Below are positions 1-8,689 of a stretch of 64,000 bases of DNA, one piece after another. Each line of letters opens with the position of its first letter. The stretch's first letter is position 1. Origin of the DNA: JACOMS01 sp964352785 (GTDB lineage: Bacteria; Pseudomonadota; Alphaproteobacteria; Caulobacterales; Maricaulaceae); contig CAYGTI010000004.1 of assembly GCA_964352785.1 (NCBI GenBank), positions 110,849 through 174,848 of the forward strand, written 5' to 3'. The notes under the pieces are model-generated. The model saw nothing but the letters and a program-made list of their open reading frames with translations, made no database searches and was not told where the DNA came from. Made by a program: the position numbers and the translations under genes.

Positions 1-1115
1 CCTGGGGTTCGGGTATTGCGGGGAGCTCAAGTAGTTTTATCTTCTTTCGTATACTCGGCGGCCTGGCTGTTGGCGCGGCTTCCGTTATGGCGCCGGCTTA
101 TATTGCTGAAATCGCTCCGGCGCGATTGCGCGGCGGATTAGCGTCTTTGCAGCAAATCGCAATTGTTGTTGGATTAACCGTGGCGTTCTTTTCGAATTAT
201 TTTCTGGCTAGCGTCTCCGGCGGCGCAACGGCAGAGTTTCGGGGTACGGAAACGTGGCGGTGGATGTTCTGGGTGGAAATTGTGCCGGCGGCGCTCTTCT
301 TCCTGCTTCTGTTTTTTATTCCCAAGAGCCCGCGCTTTTCTATGGTGAAAAATGATGAGGTTGGCGCTCGAAAAACGCTGACCAAATTATTTGGAGCGGG
401 GGTCGCCGAGCACAAAGTGGCTGAAATTAAAGCGTCGCTCGCCTCTGATCATCAGCCGCGCCTCTCAGACATATTCAGGGGCGGAAAGCTCCGCCCAATC
501 GTTTGGGTTGGCATTGGTTTGGCCGTTTTCCAACAGCTCGTGGGCATTAATGTTATATTTTATTATGGTGCTGTGATGTGGGAGGCCGCCGGCTTTACAG
601 AAGCTGACGCGCTTAAGCAAAACGTCTTTATGGGCGTGATGTCTATTTTCGCCACATTTTTAACAGTGTTTCTCATTGATAAGTTTGGCCGGAAGCCGTT
701 CTTGCTTCTTGGCTCTGTAGGCATGGCGATCATGCTGGCGGTCGTGGCATGGGCCTTTGGTACAGGCAATCTTGTCGACGGAAATTTGGTGCTGGCTCCA
801 GCCATGGGAAGAACCGCGCTTTTAGCGGCTATGGCCTATGTCTTCTTCTTTAACATGACATGGGGGCCGGTCATGTGGGTCTTGCTTGGTGAAATGTTCC
901 CGAACCAAATTCGCGGTTCAGCCCTGGCTGTCGCAGGCCTGGCTCAGTGGCTGGCGAACTTTGCCGTGACGATCTCGTTCCCTTGGATGCTTGCTAATTT
1001 GGGCCTCTCAGTCTCGTTCTTTATCTATTCCGGATTTGCTTTCATCTCGATTATCTTTGTGAAGATGGCGGTTAAGGAAACTAAAGGTATGGAACTTGAA
1101 GATATGGTCGGATAA
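1..1115 (+). CDS. MFS sugar porter, 5'-truncated by window edge
   Basis: The frame is open from base 3, so the gene starts before the window. The visible part covers about 370 residues and ends at a TAA at 1113-1115. It is the sugar porter branch of the major facilitator superfamily, an inner-membrane symporter or uniporter for monosaccharides. Visible family signatures are RILGGLAVG and APAYIAEIAPARLRG at the TM4-5 end, PKSPRF before the central loop, QQLVGIN in TM7, DKFGRKP in the TM8-9 loop, and a C-terminal ETKGMELEDM. At least eight hydrophobic segments are present. The following GH3 and GH10 genes suggest uptake of a xylan- or glucan-derived sugar such as xylose or glucose. The family is certain; the substrate is inferred from context. 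Confidence 0.93.
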   Translation, partial: WGSGIAGSSSSFIFFRILGGLAVGAASVMAPAYIAEIAPARLRGGLASLQQIAIVVGLTVAFFSNYFLASVSGGATAEFRGTETWRWMFWVEIVPAALFFLLLFFIPKSPRFSMVKNDEVGARKTLTKLFGAGVAEHKVAEIKASLASDHQPRLSDIFRGGKLRPIVWVGIGLAVFQQLVGINVIFYYGAVMWEAAGFTEADALKQNVFMGVMSIFATFLTVFLIDKFGRKPFLLLGSVGMAIMLAVVAWAFGTGNLVDGNLVLAPAMGRTALLAAMAYVFFFNMTWGPVMWVLLGEMFPNQIRGSALAVAGLAQWLANFAVTISFPWMLANLGLSVSFFIYSGFAFISIIFVKMAVKETKGMELEDMVG

Positions 1116-1173
1116 CTCCGCGTCTCATCAGGCTGCCGGTATCGTCGCCAGCTGCTTGATTAAAAGTTACTTA

Positions 1174-1191
1174 GCTCGCAAAATTGCGAGC
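1174..1191. promoter_or_regulatory. Perfect palindrome upstream of the GH3 gene
   Basis: GCTCGCAA-AA-TTGCGAGC is an 18-base dyad with two perfect 8-base arms only two bases apart. That spacing suits a dimeric regulator better than an RNA hairpin. A second dyad, CATGTC-CTT-GACATG, lies at 1206-1220 in the same 172-base gap between the transporter and the GH3 gene. No T-run follows either, so they are not ordinary terminators. The role as operators is inferred. Confidence 0.4.
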
Positions 1192-1287
1192 GTATCCCTC
1201 GCGGCCATGTCCTTGACATGCTGCCGTGAGAATCCGAACGCGGTTTAATCTAATTTCCGGGCGTTCGCTATTTGAAAGGTTTATACC

Positions 1288-3834
1288 ATGACCAAGTCTA
1301 TTCTTTTGAGGCACGCAGCTGTCATATGTTTGAGTGCCTTGCTTTTGTCGTGCTCCAAGGATGCCCCGTCAAATATATCCGCCGATACAGCCGAGCGCGC
1401 GCCGGGTTCCGTAGACCCCTCTATTTGGCCGGCGGTGAAGAGCCCTGTTGGACTTGATGCCACCATAGAGGCGCGTATCACTGATCTTATGTCAAAAATG
1501 ACATTGCGCCATAAAGTCGGACAAGTCATCCAAGCCGATATCGGCTCTATTACACCGGAAGATGTGAAAACCTATCCGCTGGGTTCTATTCTCAATGGCG
1601 GTAATTCTGCGCCAAATGGTGATAACCGCTCTCCGGCGTCTGCGTGGGTTGAACTCGCCGATGCGTTTTATGAGGCTTCGAAAGAGGCCTATAGTGACGG
1701 CGTTCCGTTTATACCGATGATTTGGGGAACTGACGCGGTTCACGGTCACAATAATATTCCGGGCGCGACAGTATTTCCGCATAATATTGGGTTGGGCGCA
1801 ACACGCAATCCCGAATTGCTGGGTAAAATCGGCGCTATAACAGCCAAGGAAATACGGGTCGGTGCTCAAGAATGGACTTTCGCCCCGACGATTGCTGTCG
1901 TGCGTGATGACCGTTGGGGGCGGACTTACGAAGGTTACTCCGAAAACCCGGATGTCACAGCGTCTTATGCTGGTGAGCTTATCAAAGGTATTCAAGGCGA
2001 GCCGGGATCGGATACATGGCTCCGCGGCGATAAAGTTATAGCAACAGCGAAACATTTCCTCGGTGACGGCGGTACCAGCCAAGGACGGGATCAGGGCGAT
2101 AATCTTGATACCGAAGCCGAGCTTCGTGATATTCACGGTTCGGGATATCCGGTCGCATTAGAGGCAGGCGCACAATCTGTGATGGCGAGTTTTTCAAGTT
2201 GGCAAGGCGTTAAGCTTCATGGCCACAAAGGACTGCTGACGGATGTGCTTAAGGGGCAAATGGGTTTTGATGGGTTTGTTGTCGGCGATTGGAATGCGCA
2301 CGGGCAATTGGATGGCTGTACGAATACAAATTGTCCGGCGGCGCTCCATGCGGGACTCGACATGTATATGGCCCCTGATAGTTGGCGGGGACTATTTGAC
2401 ACGACTCTGACGCAAGCTGAAAACGGCGAGATTGACTTGTCCCGTTTGGACGATGCCGTACGCCGCATATTACGGGTAAAAATTCGCTCAGGACTTCTGG
2501 AACAAGGCAAGCCGTCATCGCGGGAGGGCGCTGCTGAGTATGACGTCCTGCGCGATCCTGATAGCAAAAATGTTGCCAGGCAAGCCGTCAGAGAATCACT
2601 TGTTTTGATCAAGAATGATGGCGTGTTGCCGCTCTCGCCGCAGTCTCGCATATTGGTTACCGGAGACGGTGCTGATAATATCGGAAAGCAAAGTGGTGGC
2701 TGGACGCTTTCATGGCAGGGAACCGGTAATACTAATGCTGACTTCCCGGGCGGAACGTCTGTCTATGATGGTGTCTCAAGACACGTTAGCGCGGCCGGCG
2801 GCGCAGCGGAATTGTCAGAAGATGGATCCTACACAGTCAAACCTGATGTTGCGATGGTCGTGTTTGGCGAGGAACCCTATGCTGAATTTAAGGGTGATAT
2901 CGATAATCTCTCTTATAAACCCGGTGACGATAGCGATCTGAATCTGCTTTTGAAATTTCAGTCTGAAGGCATACCTGTCGTCGCTGTGTTTCTATCCGGA
3001 CGTCCTCTTTGGATGAACCGCGAAATCAATGCGTCAAATGCATTTGTGGCCGCGTGGCTTCCTGGGTCTGAGGGCGGATATTTAACCGACGTCCTTTTCG
3101 CGAATGCGGCAGGCCAAATCGCCTATGATTTTAAAGGCACCCTTCCATATTCTTGGCCGCGTACAGCTATCCAAACCCCGCTCAATTATGATGATGAAAA
3201 TTATGATCCCCAGTTCGCATTTGGTTATGGGTTGACCTACGCCTCAACCGTTGCGGCTTCGGCGCTATCCGAAGACGCGGGTGTGGAACTTTCAGCAAAA
3301 AACGATAGTGAGTATTTTAAGTCCGGCAAAGCCGTATTTCCATGGTCGCTTATTTTGGGTGATACGAGCGGAAAAACGACTGTAACGACTACGAAAGCGA
3401 GCTCCCCTGCCGGGCATCTGACGGTTGTTTCCGCCGATGATGGCGTTCAGGAAAATATCCGAACTTTTAAATTTACAGGCGAGGGAGAGGCGCGTTTGGA
3501 AATAAGCGGATCGCCTATTGACCTTTCTCGGCAAAATACAGGCGATATGGCTATACATTTGCGCGTTCGGCTGGAGAGCGGCAATGCGCCTGTGTCTATG
3601 ACCCTCGGGTGCAGCGAGGGATGTACAGGTTCGCAAGCGCTGGGTGAAAAGCTCACGCGTGCACCCAGCGGGGAGTGGACGGATATCTCTCTAAAACTAT
3701 CGTGTTTTGGAACCGGTACAGACATGGGACAAGTTTTCGCCCCGTTGATTGTGACATCGTCTGGTGAGCTGAGTTTCTCCCTGTCTCATGTCAACCTTGT
3801 GGCCAATGAAGGTCAAGCCATCTGTATAGAATAA
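1288..3834 (+). CDS. GH3 family exo-beta-glucosidase/xylosidase-type lipoprotein
   Basis: 848 residues. The N-terminus is a lipoprotein signal peptide with a lipobox (LLLSC, Cys at about 22), so the enzyme is probably membrane-anchored. Glycoside hydrolase family 3 is shown by KHFLGDGGTSQGRDQGD and FVVGDWNAHGQL; Asp334 in VVGDWN is the expected nucleophile. The GH3 N-domain spans about 45-390 and the C-domain about 420-650. The tail of about 170 residues looks like the galactose-binding-like ExoP_C domain of marine exo-glucanases. It would release terminal beta-linked sugars from glucan or xylan oligosaccharides. The xylanase gene follows after 10 bases, so the two are co-transcribed. GAAAGG lies upstream of the chosen ATG. 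Family is certain; exact linkage specificity cannot be read. Confidence 0.93.
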   Translation: MTKSILLRHAAVICLSALLLSCSKDAPSNISADTAERAPGSVDPSIWPAVKSPVGLDATIEARITDLMSKMTLRHKVGQVIQADIGSITPEDVKTYPLGSILNGGNSAPNGDNRSPASAWVELADAFYEASKEAYSDGVPFIPMIWGTDAVHGHNNIPGATVFPHNIGLGATRNPELLGKIGAITAKEIRVGAQEWTFAPTIAVVRDDRWGRTYEGYSENPDVTASYAGELIKGIQGEPGSDTWLRGDKVIATAKHFLGDGGTSQGRDQGDNLDTEAELRDIHGSGYPVALEAGAQSVMASFSSWQGVKLHGHKGLLTDVLKGQMGFDGFVVGDWNAHGQLDGCTNTNCPAALHAGLDMYMAPDSWRGLFDTTLTQAENGEIDLSRLDDAVRRILRVKIRSGLLEQGKPSSREGAAEYDVLRDPDSKNVARQAVRESLVLIKNDGVLPLSPQSRILVTGDGADNIGKQSGGWTLSWQGTGNTNADFPGGTSVYDGVSRHVSAAGGAAELSEDGSYTVKPDVAMVVFGEEPYAEFKGDIDNLSYKPGDDSDLNLLLKFQSEGIPVVAVFLSGRPLWMNREINASNAFVAAWLPGSEGGYLTDVLFANAAGQIAYDFKGTLPYSWPRTAIQTPLNYDDENYDPQFAFGYGLTYASTVAASALSEDAGVELSAKNDSEYFKSGKAVFPWSLILGDTSGKTTVTTTKASSPAGHLTVVSADDGVQENIRTFKFTGEGEARLEISGSPIDLSRQNTGDMAIHLRVRLESGNAPVSMTLGCSEGCTGSQALGEKLTRAPSGEWTDISLKLSCFGTGTDMGQVFAPLIVTSSGELSFSLSHVNLVANEGQAICIE

Positions 3835-3844
3835 GAGAATATCT

Positions 3845-6259
3845 ATGAGAGTTTTCGCTGCGGCGTGCCTTAGCTTTTTCTGCTGCTTATTTTGCACTGT
3901 ACCGTCTTATGCTGATGACGCCGCGTATGAAGAAGAACTTGCGCGGCAATGGAAACTTATGCCGCGTGTGCCGACTGTGCTCAGTTACCCTTCACCAGAC
4001 GCATGGCAAGTTTATGGGTTAGGCCGGGTCCCCAAACTTAGCACATCGAAAGGCGGGGTCGGTGAAGCCGTACTTAAACTAAACGTTAAAGCTGCAACAC
4101 CAAATCCATGGGACATAGGGGCCGTAGCGGCAACACAAGTGGCTGTTTCAGAAGGCGACGTTGTTGTGGCCGCGTTTTGGGCGCGTAACACTTCGCTCGG
4201 TAGAGATAAAAAAGAGAGCTTGTTGCCGGTTCATCTGCAACAAGCAACGGAACCTTACACCCAATTTGGTATAGCCAATGCCCGTTTAACAAAAGAATGG
4301 ACTGTGCATTATGTGCACGGAACAGTGCCGCAAAGCTTTGGCGCTGGGGCTATTAACCTCGCGCTCCACCTTGGCGTCGAACGGCAAGACCTGGAACTTG
4401 GCCCTGTATTTTTATGGTCGCTCGGCTCTGGCGACCTTGACGAGAATGATCTGCCATGGAAGGCCGCATCAGTGAAAGAGCTGGGTTCCCGCGCTGACGG
4501 CCAACAATTGTCTCCAAAAGAACTAAACGCTAGGCTCGAAACTGATCTTGATAAAACCCGGGCTCAGGTTCCATATGAAGCGATTTTAATCAATAATCCA
4601 GATGTGTCGGTAGCGAACGCTTTCGGTGATTATAAATCGGCAAAGCATGTTAACGACGCAGGCGTTCCGGGCGGAAAAGCGTTTGAGGTTCAGGTCGAAA
4701 ATCCAGGTTTAAATTCATGGAGCGCCGGCATTAATTGGCCCACGCATACTGGAATAAATAAAGGCGAGACTGTTCTGCTCGCATATTGGGCGCGCGCCGT
4801 TGACGTACATAACGAAGCCCAAACCGGGACGATCTCTGCGGCGCGTGTACAGCAATCAGGAGAGCCTTTTGACAGCGCCGCGAACCAAGCCGCATCGATC
4901 GATAAAACTTGGCGTATGTATTATGCGCAAGGCACGTCAGGATCGCCTATCGAACCGGGTGCGTCTGGAATATCATTTCACTTGGGGCTGGCTAAACAAA
5001 CCGTCCGCATAGGCCCGGCCTATATCCTAAACTACGGCGCGGGAGTTGATCCTCAAATGCTTCCCCGTACGCGATTGACCTATCAAGGGATGGAAGCAGA
5101 TGCGCCTTGGCGGCAAAAGGCCTTGGTTAACATTGATCAATACCGAAAAGCCGACCTGGAAATTCGAGTGGTCGATGTTGCCGGCAACCCTATTCAAGGG
5201 GTAAAAGTTGATGTGGAAATGACGAAACATGCGTTTAATTTCGGAACGTTTGTTGGCCATGAATTTGTCAAAGAGAATGGGCAAAAGAATGATACTTATC
5301 ATCAGAGTTTTCACAAAAATTTCAATATGGCAACAGCGCCGCTTTACTGGCAGGATTGGGGGTGGAATGGAGGGTTTAAGGGGAATTACCGCGAAACCGT
5401 AAAATATCTGCATAACAATCAGATCAATTGGCGGGGTCACCCGATTATTTGGCCGGGCGAGAATTATATGCCCTCAGATATCAAAGCTGAGAAAGGCAAC
5501 ACCGGCAAGCAACGCAAAATGGTTTTAGATCACGTGCGGGACGTTATGGGGTTTGTAAAAGGCTATGATCCGATCGCTGTGGATATGGTCAACGAGGTTC
5601 GTGTGAACCAATATTTCATTGATTCTGGCGACCCGGGTTTGATTAAAGATGCGTTCAAACTCGCGCATGAAGTTGCACCGGACATTCCGCTTTTTGTTAA
5701 TGACTACGGCATCCTCAATAGCGGAGGCTTGAACGCCAAAAGTATCGAATTTTATCATCGGTGGATAAAAGACATGCTGGCGGTTGATATCCCTCTAGGC
5801 GGTATTGGCTTTCAGGCCCATTTTGGGGCCGGGTTGACACCGCCAGCGCGGGTAATCGAAATCCTCGATGGGTTTGGCCAGTATAATTTGCCGTTACATA
5901 TTACGGAATTTGATGTGGATACGCTCGATGAACAAGCCCAGGCGGCTTACACGCGCGATTTCTTGATTGCGGCTTTCAGTCAACCCAATGTTGAGGCTTT
6001 TGTCATCTGGGGGTGGTGGGAAGGCGATCATTGGAAGCCTTCTGCTGCGATGCTCCGACAAGATTGGTCAGAACGCCCCAGTTATGCCGCTTGGCATGAC
6101 CTTGTGAACGGCAAATGGTGGACGCGAGAATCGTTGGTAACAGATGCAAATGGTACCGTACGTTTGCGCGGCTTTAAAGGTGATTATGATATAACGATTG
6201 CGGGGGAGACAACGTATCAAAGCTTGACTACCAATAGCTCGGTAACGCTATCCCGGTAA
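3845..6259 (+). CDS. Secreted GH10 endo-beta-1,4-xylanase with two N-terminal binding-type modules
   Basis: 804 residues. A signal peptide ends near Ala23 (SYA-DD). Two homologous modules follow at about 45-195 and 247-397, sharing FWAR/YWAR, EPYTQ/EPFDS, EWTVHY/TWRMYY and LGP/IGP patterns. A short linker domain (about 437-460) precedes the GH10 barrel (about 460-770). The acid/base Glu584 lies in MVNEV and the nucleophile Glu688 in ITEFD, the two diagnostic GH10 sites. GH10 enzymes cut internal xylan bonds. The duplicated modules look like carbohydrate-binding domains and are related to the separate protein at 7207-7806. A C-terminal beta-type tail (about 765-804) is present. The gene sits 10 bases after the GH3 gene and 6 bases before the epimerase, in one operon. 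Confidence 0.94.
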   Translation: MRVFAAACLSFFCCLFCTVPSYADDAAYEEELARQWKLMPRVPTVLSYPSPDAWQVYGLGRVPKLSTSKGGVGEAVLKLNVKAATPNPWDIGAVAATQVAVSEGDVVVAAFWARNTSLGRDKKESLLPVHLQQATEPYTQFGIANARLTKEWTVHYVHGTVPQSFGAGAINLALHLGVERQDLELGPVFLWSLGSGDLDENDLPWKAASVKELGSRADGQQLSPKELNARLETDLDKTRAQVPYEAILINNPDVSVANAFGDYKSAKHVNDAGVPGGKAFEVQVENPGLNSWSAGINWPTHTGINKGETVLLAYWARAVDVHNEAQTGTISAARVQQSGEPFDSAANQAASIDKTWRMYYAQGTSGSPIEPGASGISFHLGLAKQTVRIGPAYILNYGAGVDPQMLPRTRLTYQGMEADAPWRQKALVNIDQYRKADLEIRVVDVAGNPIQGVKVDVEMTKHAFNFGTFVGHEFVKENGQKNDTYHQSFHKNFNMATAPLYWQDWGWNGGFKGNYRETVKYLHNNQINWRGHPIIWPGENYMPSDIKAEKGNTGKQRKMVLDHVRDVMGFVKGYDPIAVDMVNEVRVNQYFIDSGDPGLIKDAFKLAHEVAPDIPLFVNDYGILNSGGLNAKSIEFYHRWIKDMLAVDIPLGGIGFQAHFGAGLTPPARVIEILDGFGQYNLPLHITEFDVDTLDEQAQAAYTRDFLIAAFSQPNVEAFVIWGWWEGDHWKPSAAMLRQDWSERPSYAAWHDLVNGKWWTRESLVTDANGTVRLRGFKGDYDITIAGETTYQSLTTNSSVTLSR

Positions 6260-6265
6260 ATTTGC

Positions 6266-7144
6266 ATGATTAAGCTCTCACAGGATGCTTGGGAGGTCAT
6301 GGTCGCGCCTAAGAATGGTGCGTCAATTTTGAAATGCCGTTATGCGGGGCGCGATATATTACAGCCCGCCGCTGAGAATTGGCTTGAAAAACCGGAGCCC
6401 TTTGCCTCCAGCTGCTTTCCTCTTGTCCCATTTTCAAATAGGATTGAAAATGGGCAATTTGGGTTTCAAGGACGTCACGTAAACCTTCCTCCTAACCACT
6501 CGCAACAAACCCACGCTATTCACGGTATTGGATGGACATCCCCGTGGATTATAAAAACACACGAAGCCGGCCTTTGTGAGTTGGAATTAAAACATACCGG
6601 CGGTGATTGGCCGTGGCCGTTTCGTGTATCCTATAGAATTAAAGTGACAGGTTCCGTGCTGCTGCAATCCCTGTCTATGACAAATACCGGCAGCGCAGCG
6701 ATGCCGGCCGGGCTGGGATTTCACCCTTATTTTCCGGGCCGAATGAACGCTCGTATCCAGTTCAATGCTACGGGATTGTGGGAAACAGATGTCAACAACC
6801 TACCCACGCGCTGGCGCGCCAGGCAGGGTGTTTTTGACTTCAGTGAGCCCAAATATATTCAGGAAAAAGCGTATGATCACTGCTTTACAGAATGGGACGG
6901 GACGGCGATTATTGATTGGAATGACCGCCCGGATAAACTCGTTATCACGGGGGCGCCTAATTTGATCCACGCCGTTTTTTACACCCCGCAGGATCAACCT
7001 TATTTTTGCTTTGAGCCTGTTTCGCACGGCAATAATGCTCTGGCCAACACAGACGTTATGCTGCGCGGGGGCAACATGACCCTTAATGCGGGATCCACGA
7101 TGCGTGCCGAAATGCGTATCACTGTGGAAACCACACAGGTTTAA
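6266..7144 (+). CDS. Aldose 1-epimerase (galactose mutarotase-like)
   Basis: 292 residues, no signal peptide, so cytoplasmic. The galactose mutarotase fold is shown by FSNRIENGQF, HAIHGIGW and GLGFHPYFPG, which carry the expected substrate-binding Arg and catalytic His positions. The family interconverts alpha and beta anomers of aldoses. Third gene of the GH3-GH10 operon, 6 bases after the xylanase stop. It would speed entry of released xylose or glucose into metabolism. It resembles the YphB-like branch; the sugar it acts on is not deducible. Confidence 0.9.
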   Translation: MIKLSQDAWEVMVAPKNGASILKCRYAGRDILQPAAENWLEKPEPFASSCFPLVPFSNRIENGQFGFQGRHVNLPPNHSQQTHAIHGIGWTSPWIIKTHEAGLCELELKHTGGDWPWPFRVSYRIKVTGSVLLQSLSMTNTGSAAMPAGLGFHPYFPGRMNARIQFNATGLWETDVNNLPTRWRARQGVFDFSEPKYIQEKAYDHCFTEWDGTAIIDWNDRPDKLVITGAPNLIHAVFYTPQDQPYFCFEPVSHGNNALANTDVMLRGGNMTLNAGSTMRAEMRITVETTQV

Positions 7145-7206
7145 CACAAAAATATGCCGCTTAAGACGATGAGATTTTGCGGTATTTTGAATTCTGGAGG
7201 GGCGGC

Positions 7207-7806
7207 TTATTTGTTCTCGGCACCGGAAGATAATCTTGAAATATAGTAGCGGCCGAATTCCACAGTTTGTTTTGCATGCGCCAAGTTGTAGTTTAGGTTG
7301 GTCTTGTCCGCAGCAAAGTCACGGTTTGCCGTTCCAGTGTATTTATAGAGGGTCCATTCCTGAGATAAGGCAACTTCTTCATTTATAATTTGGTCATAGG
7401 GCTCGATATTGCGTTGTAAGGCCACGCTAATAGTGCCGACATCTGACCCTTTGGGCGGTTTTGCAGAGCGCGCCCAAAATGCAATCATGATCTCGTCGCC
7501 TTTGTCGATAGATGTCGTCATAGGCAATTGTGTCGCAATGTCCCAGACTTTGCGTTTTTTCTTTTTTACGCGAACTTGATAAGCAGCACCCCCGGGAATT
7601 TCGGGAGCATCAACAATCTTTTCTACCTTTTCAGACCCTTCGGTTTTCCAGCGAATGTCGTATGGATTATTGATGCGCGTACCCGGCAAAACCGGGTCTG
7701 CCGCGGTAGATGCCGTACTCGATACCGTCTGAGCGAAAGCCGGGACGCTCGCAGATAGAGACAGTATAGCAGCGCAGGATAATAGACAGATAGATTGTTT
7801 AAACAC
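7207..7806 (-). CDS. Secreted stand-alone copy of the xylanase N-terminal module
   Basis: 199 residues from a GTG at 7806, chosen because AGGGA lies 7 bases before it; an in-frame ATG at 7821 has no such site and would leave only a few bases of leader after the predicted promoter. A signal peptide ends near AFA-Q. The remainder (about 150 residues) aligns by eye with both N-terminal modules of the GH10 xylanase: VWDI versus PWDI, AFWAR in both, EPYDQ versus EPYTQ, EWTLYKYTG versus EWTVHYVHG, and AKQTVEFGR versus AKQTVRIGP. There is no catalytic domain, so it is probably a secreted or periplasmic sugar-binding protein. Basic residues are frequent (KKKKRK). The function is inferred from this homology and the promoter shared with the TonB receptor. 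Confidence 0.8.
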   Translation of the reverse strand: MFKQSICLLSCAAILSLSASVPAFAQTVSSTASTAADPVLPGTRINNPYDIRWKTEGSEKVEKIVDAPEIPGGAAYQVRVKKKKRKVWDIATQLPMTTSIDKGDEIMIAFWARSAKPPKGSDVGTISVALQRNIEPYDQIINEEVALSQEWTLYKYTGTANRDFAADKTNLNYNLAHAKQTVEFGRYYISRLSSGAENK

Positions 7807-7834
7807 GATTATTTCCCTCATAAAATTTTCTTAT

Positions 7835-7863
7835 ATTATGTCAAGAACAGACAACGTTGTCAA
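7835..7863 (-). promoter_or_regulatory. Promoter with embedded LacI-type operator for the binding-module gene
   Basis: On the minus strand TTGACA (7863-7858) and CATAAT (7840-7835) are separated by 17 bases. The -35 lies inside the palindrome TGACAACGTTGTCT (7862-7849), whose core GACAACGTTGTC is perfect. CG-centred palindromes of this form are typical LacI-family operators. A bound repressor would cover the -35. The same layout occurs at 14926-14954. Confidence 0.65.
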
Positions 7864-7927
7864 TTTTGACGTGGAGAGAAATGCAGTGATGAGAAATCGT
7901 TATGTTTAAATGTCCGTAGTCCGGGAG

Positions 7928-8626
7928 CTATCCCAGTAATTTTTTGAGATACTGGACTTGCTGTAACATATCGTCTTTGCTTTCACAGTCCCGGCATTTG
8001 GCTTCAAGTCTCTTGAGTTTCTTGAACTGTTTTTTGGCTTTGTCGATGTTCCCGTCTTGGTACTCTAAAAGAGCGAGCCTGAAGTGTGCGTCGTAAATTG
8101 TTTTCCTCAATACTGTGGCGCTCTTAAAATTCTTTTTGGCTTCGTCCAACTTGCCAAGCTTTATTTGAGAGAGACCCATCATATAAAGTTGAAAGCCGCG
8201 ATCAGCACAGGTTCTGTCTGCTACGGATAGTGAATCCTTTTTTTGAAAGCTTGAACCCCGCATGCTTGCTGTTGGTACGCTGTTTGGCGCTGTAGGCAAG
8301 GAAACGGCCCCTCCACCAGGACTTCCTGCTGGTTGCGGCGCGGTATTCGTGCCGACCGATGGATCTGTCCTGTTAGTGCTCTCCACAGCGCTTTCAACAC
8401 CAGCTTGCAAATTGCGTACTGCCCGCAAAGCGCACCGAGCGTTCTTCATAAACTCAATTTCAGCGACCTCGTAATCACCGGCAAGATAAGCAGACATCGC
8501 GCGGTCTGTTCGAACAGTACCGGAAACGATAACTTCATCTTCATTTTGTGTATCTTGCGCTGCTGCTGGCATCGAAATGCACGTGATAAGAAAAGCAACT
8601 GTAAGCGTCTTTGTGAGTATTTTCAT
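7928..8626 (-). CDS. Secreted TPR-repeat protein of unknown function
   Basis: 232 residues. A signal peptide (MKILTKTLTVAFLITCIS...) ends near AAAQ. The mature N-terminus contains a Ser/Pro/Gly/Thr-rich linker (about 80-120). Two or three TPR-like helical repeats follow, visible as YMMGLSQIKLGKLDEAKKNF and AHFRLALLEYQDGNIDKAKK. Four Cys residues occur in the mature part, including CRDC near the end. TPRs bind proteins or peptides. AAGGA lies 8 bases before the ATG. It is 63 bases downstream of the last halogenase gene and likely in the same transcript, which hints at a periplasmic partner for the receptor system. Specific role unknown. Confidence 0.75.
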   Translation of the reverse strand: MKILTKTLTVAFLITCISMPAAAQDTQNEDEVIVSGTVRTDRAMSAYLAGDYEVAEIEFMKNARCALRAVRNLQAGVESAVESTNRTDPSVGTNTAPQPAGSPGGGAVSLPTAPNSVPTASMRGSSFQKKDSLSVADRTCADRGFQLYMMGLSQIKLGKLDEAKKNFKSATVLRKTIYDAHFRLALLEYQDGNIDKAKKQFKKLKRLEAKCRDCESKDDMLQQVQYLKKLLG

Positions 8627-8689
8627 CGTTCGAGTCCTTAGAGTTACGTGAATAATAGCAATAAATTATCGTTTATCAATAGAAACCAT

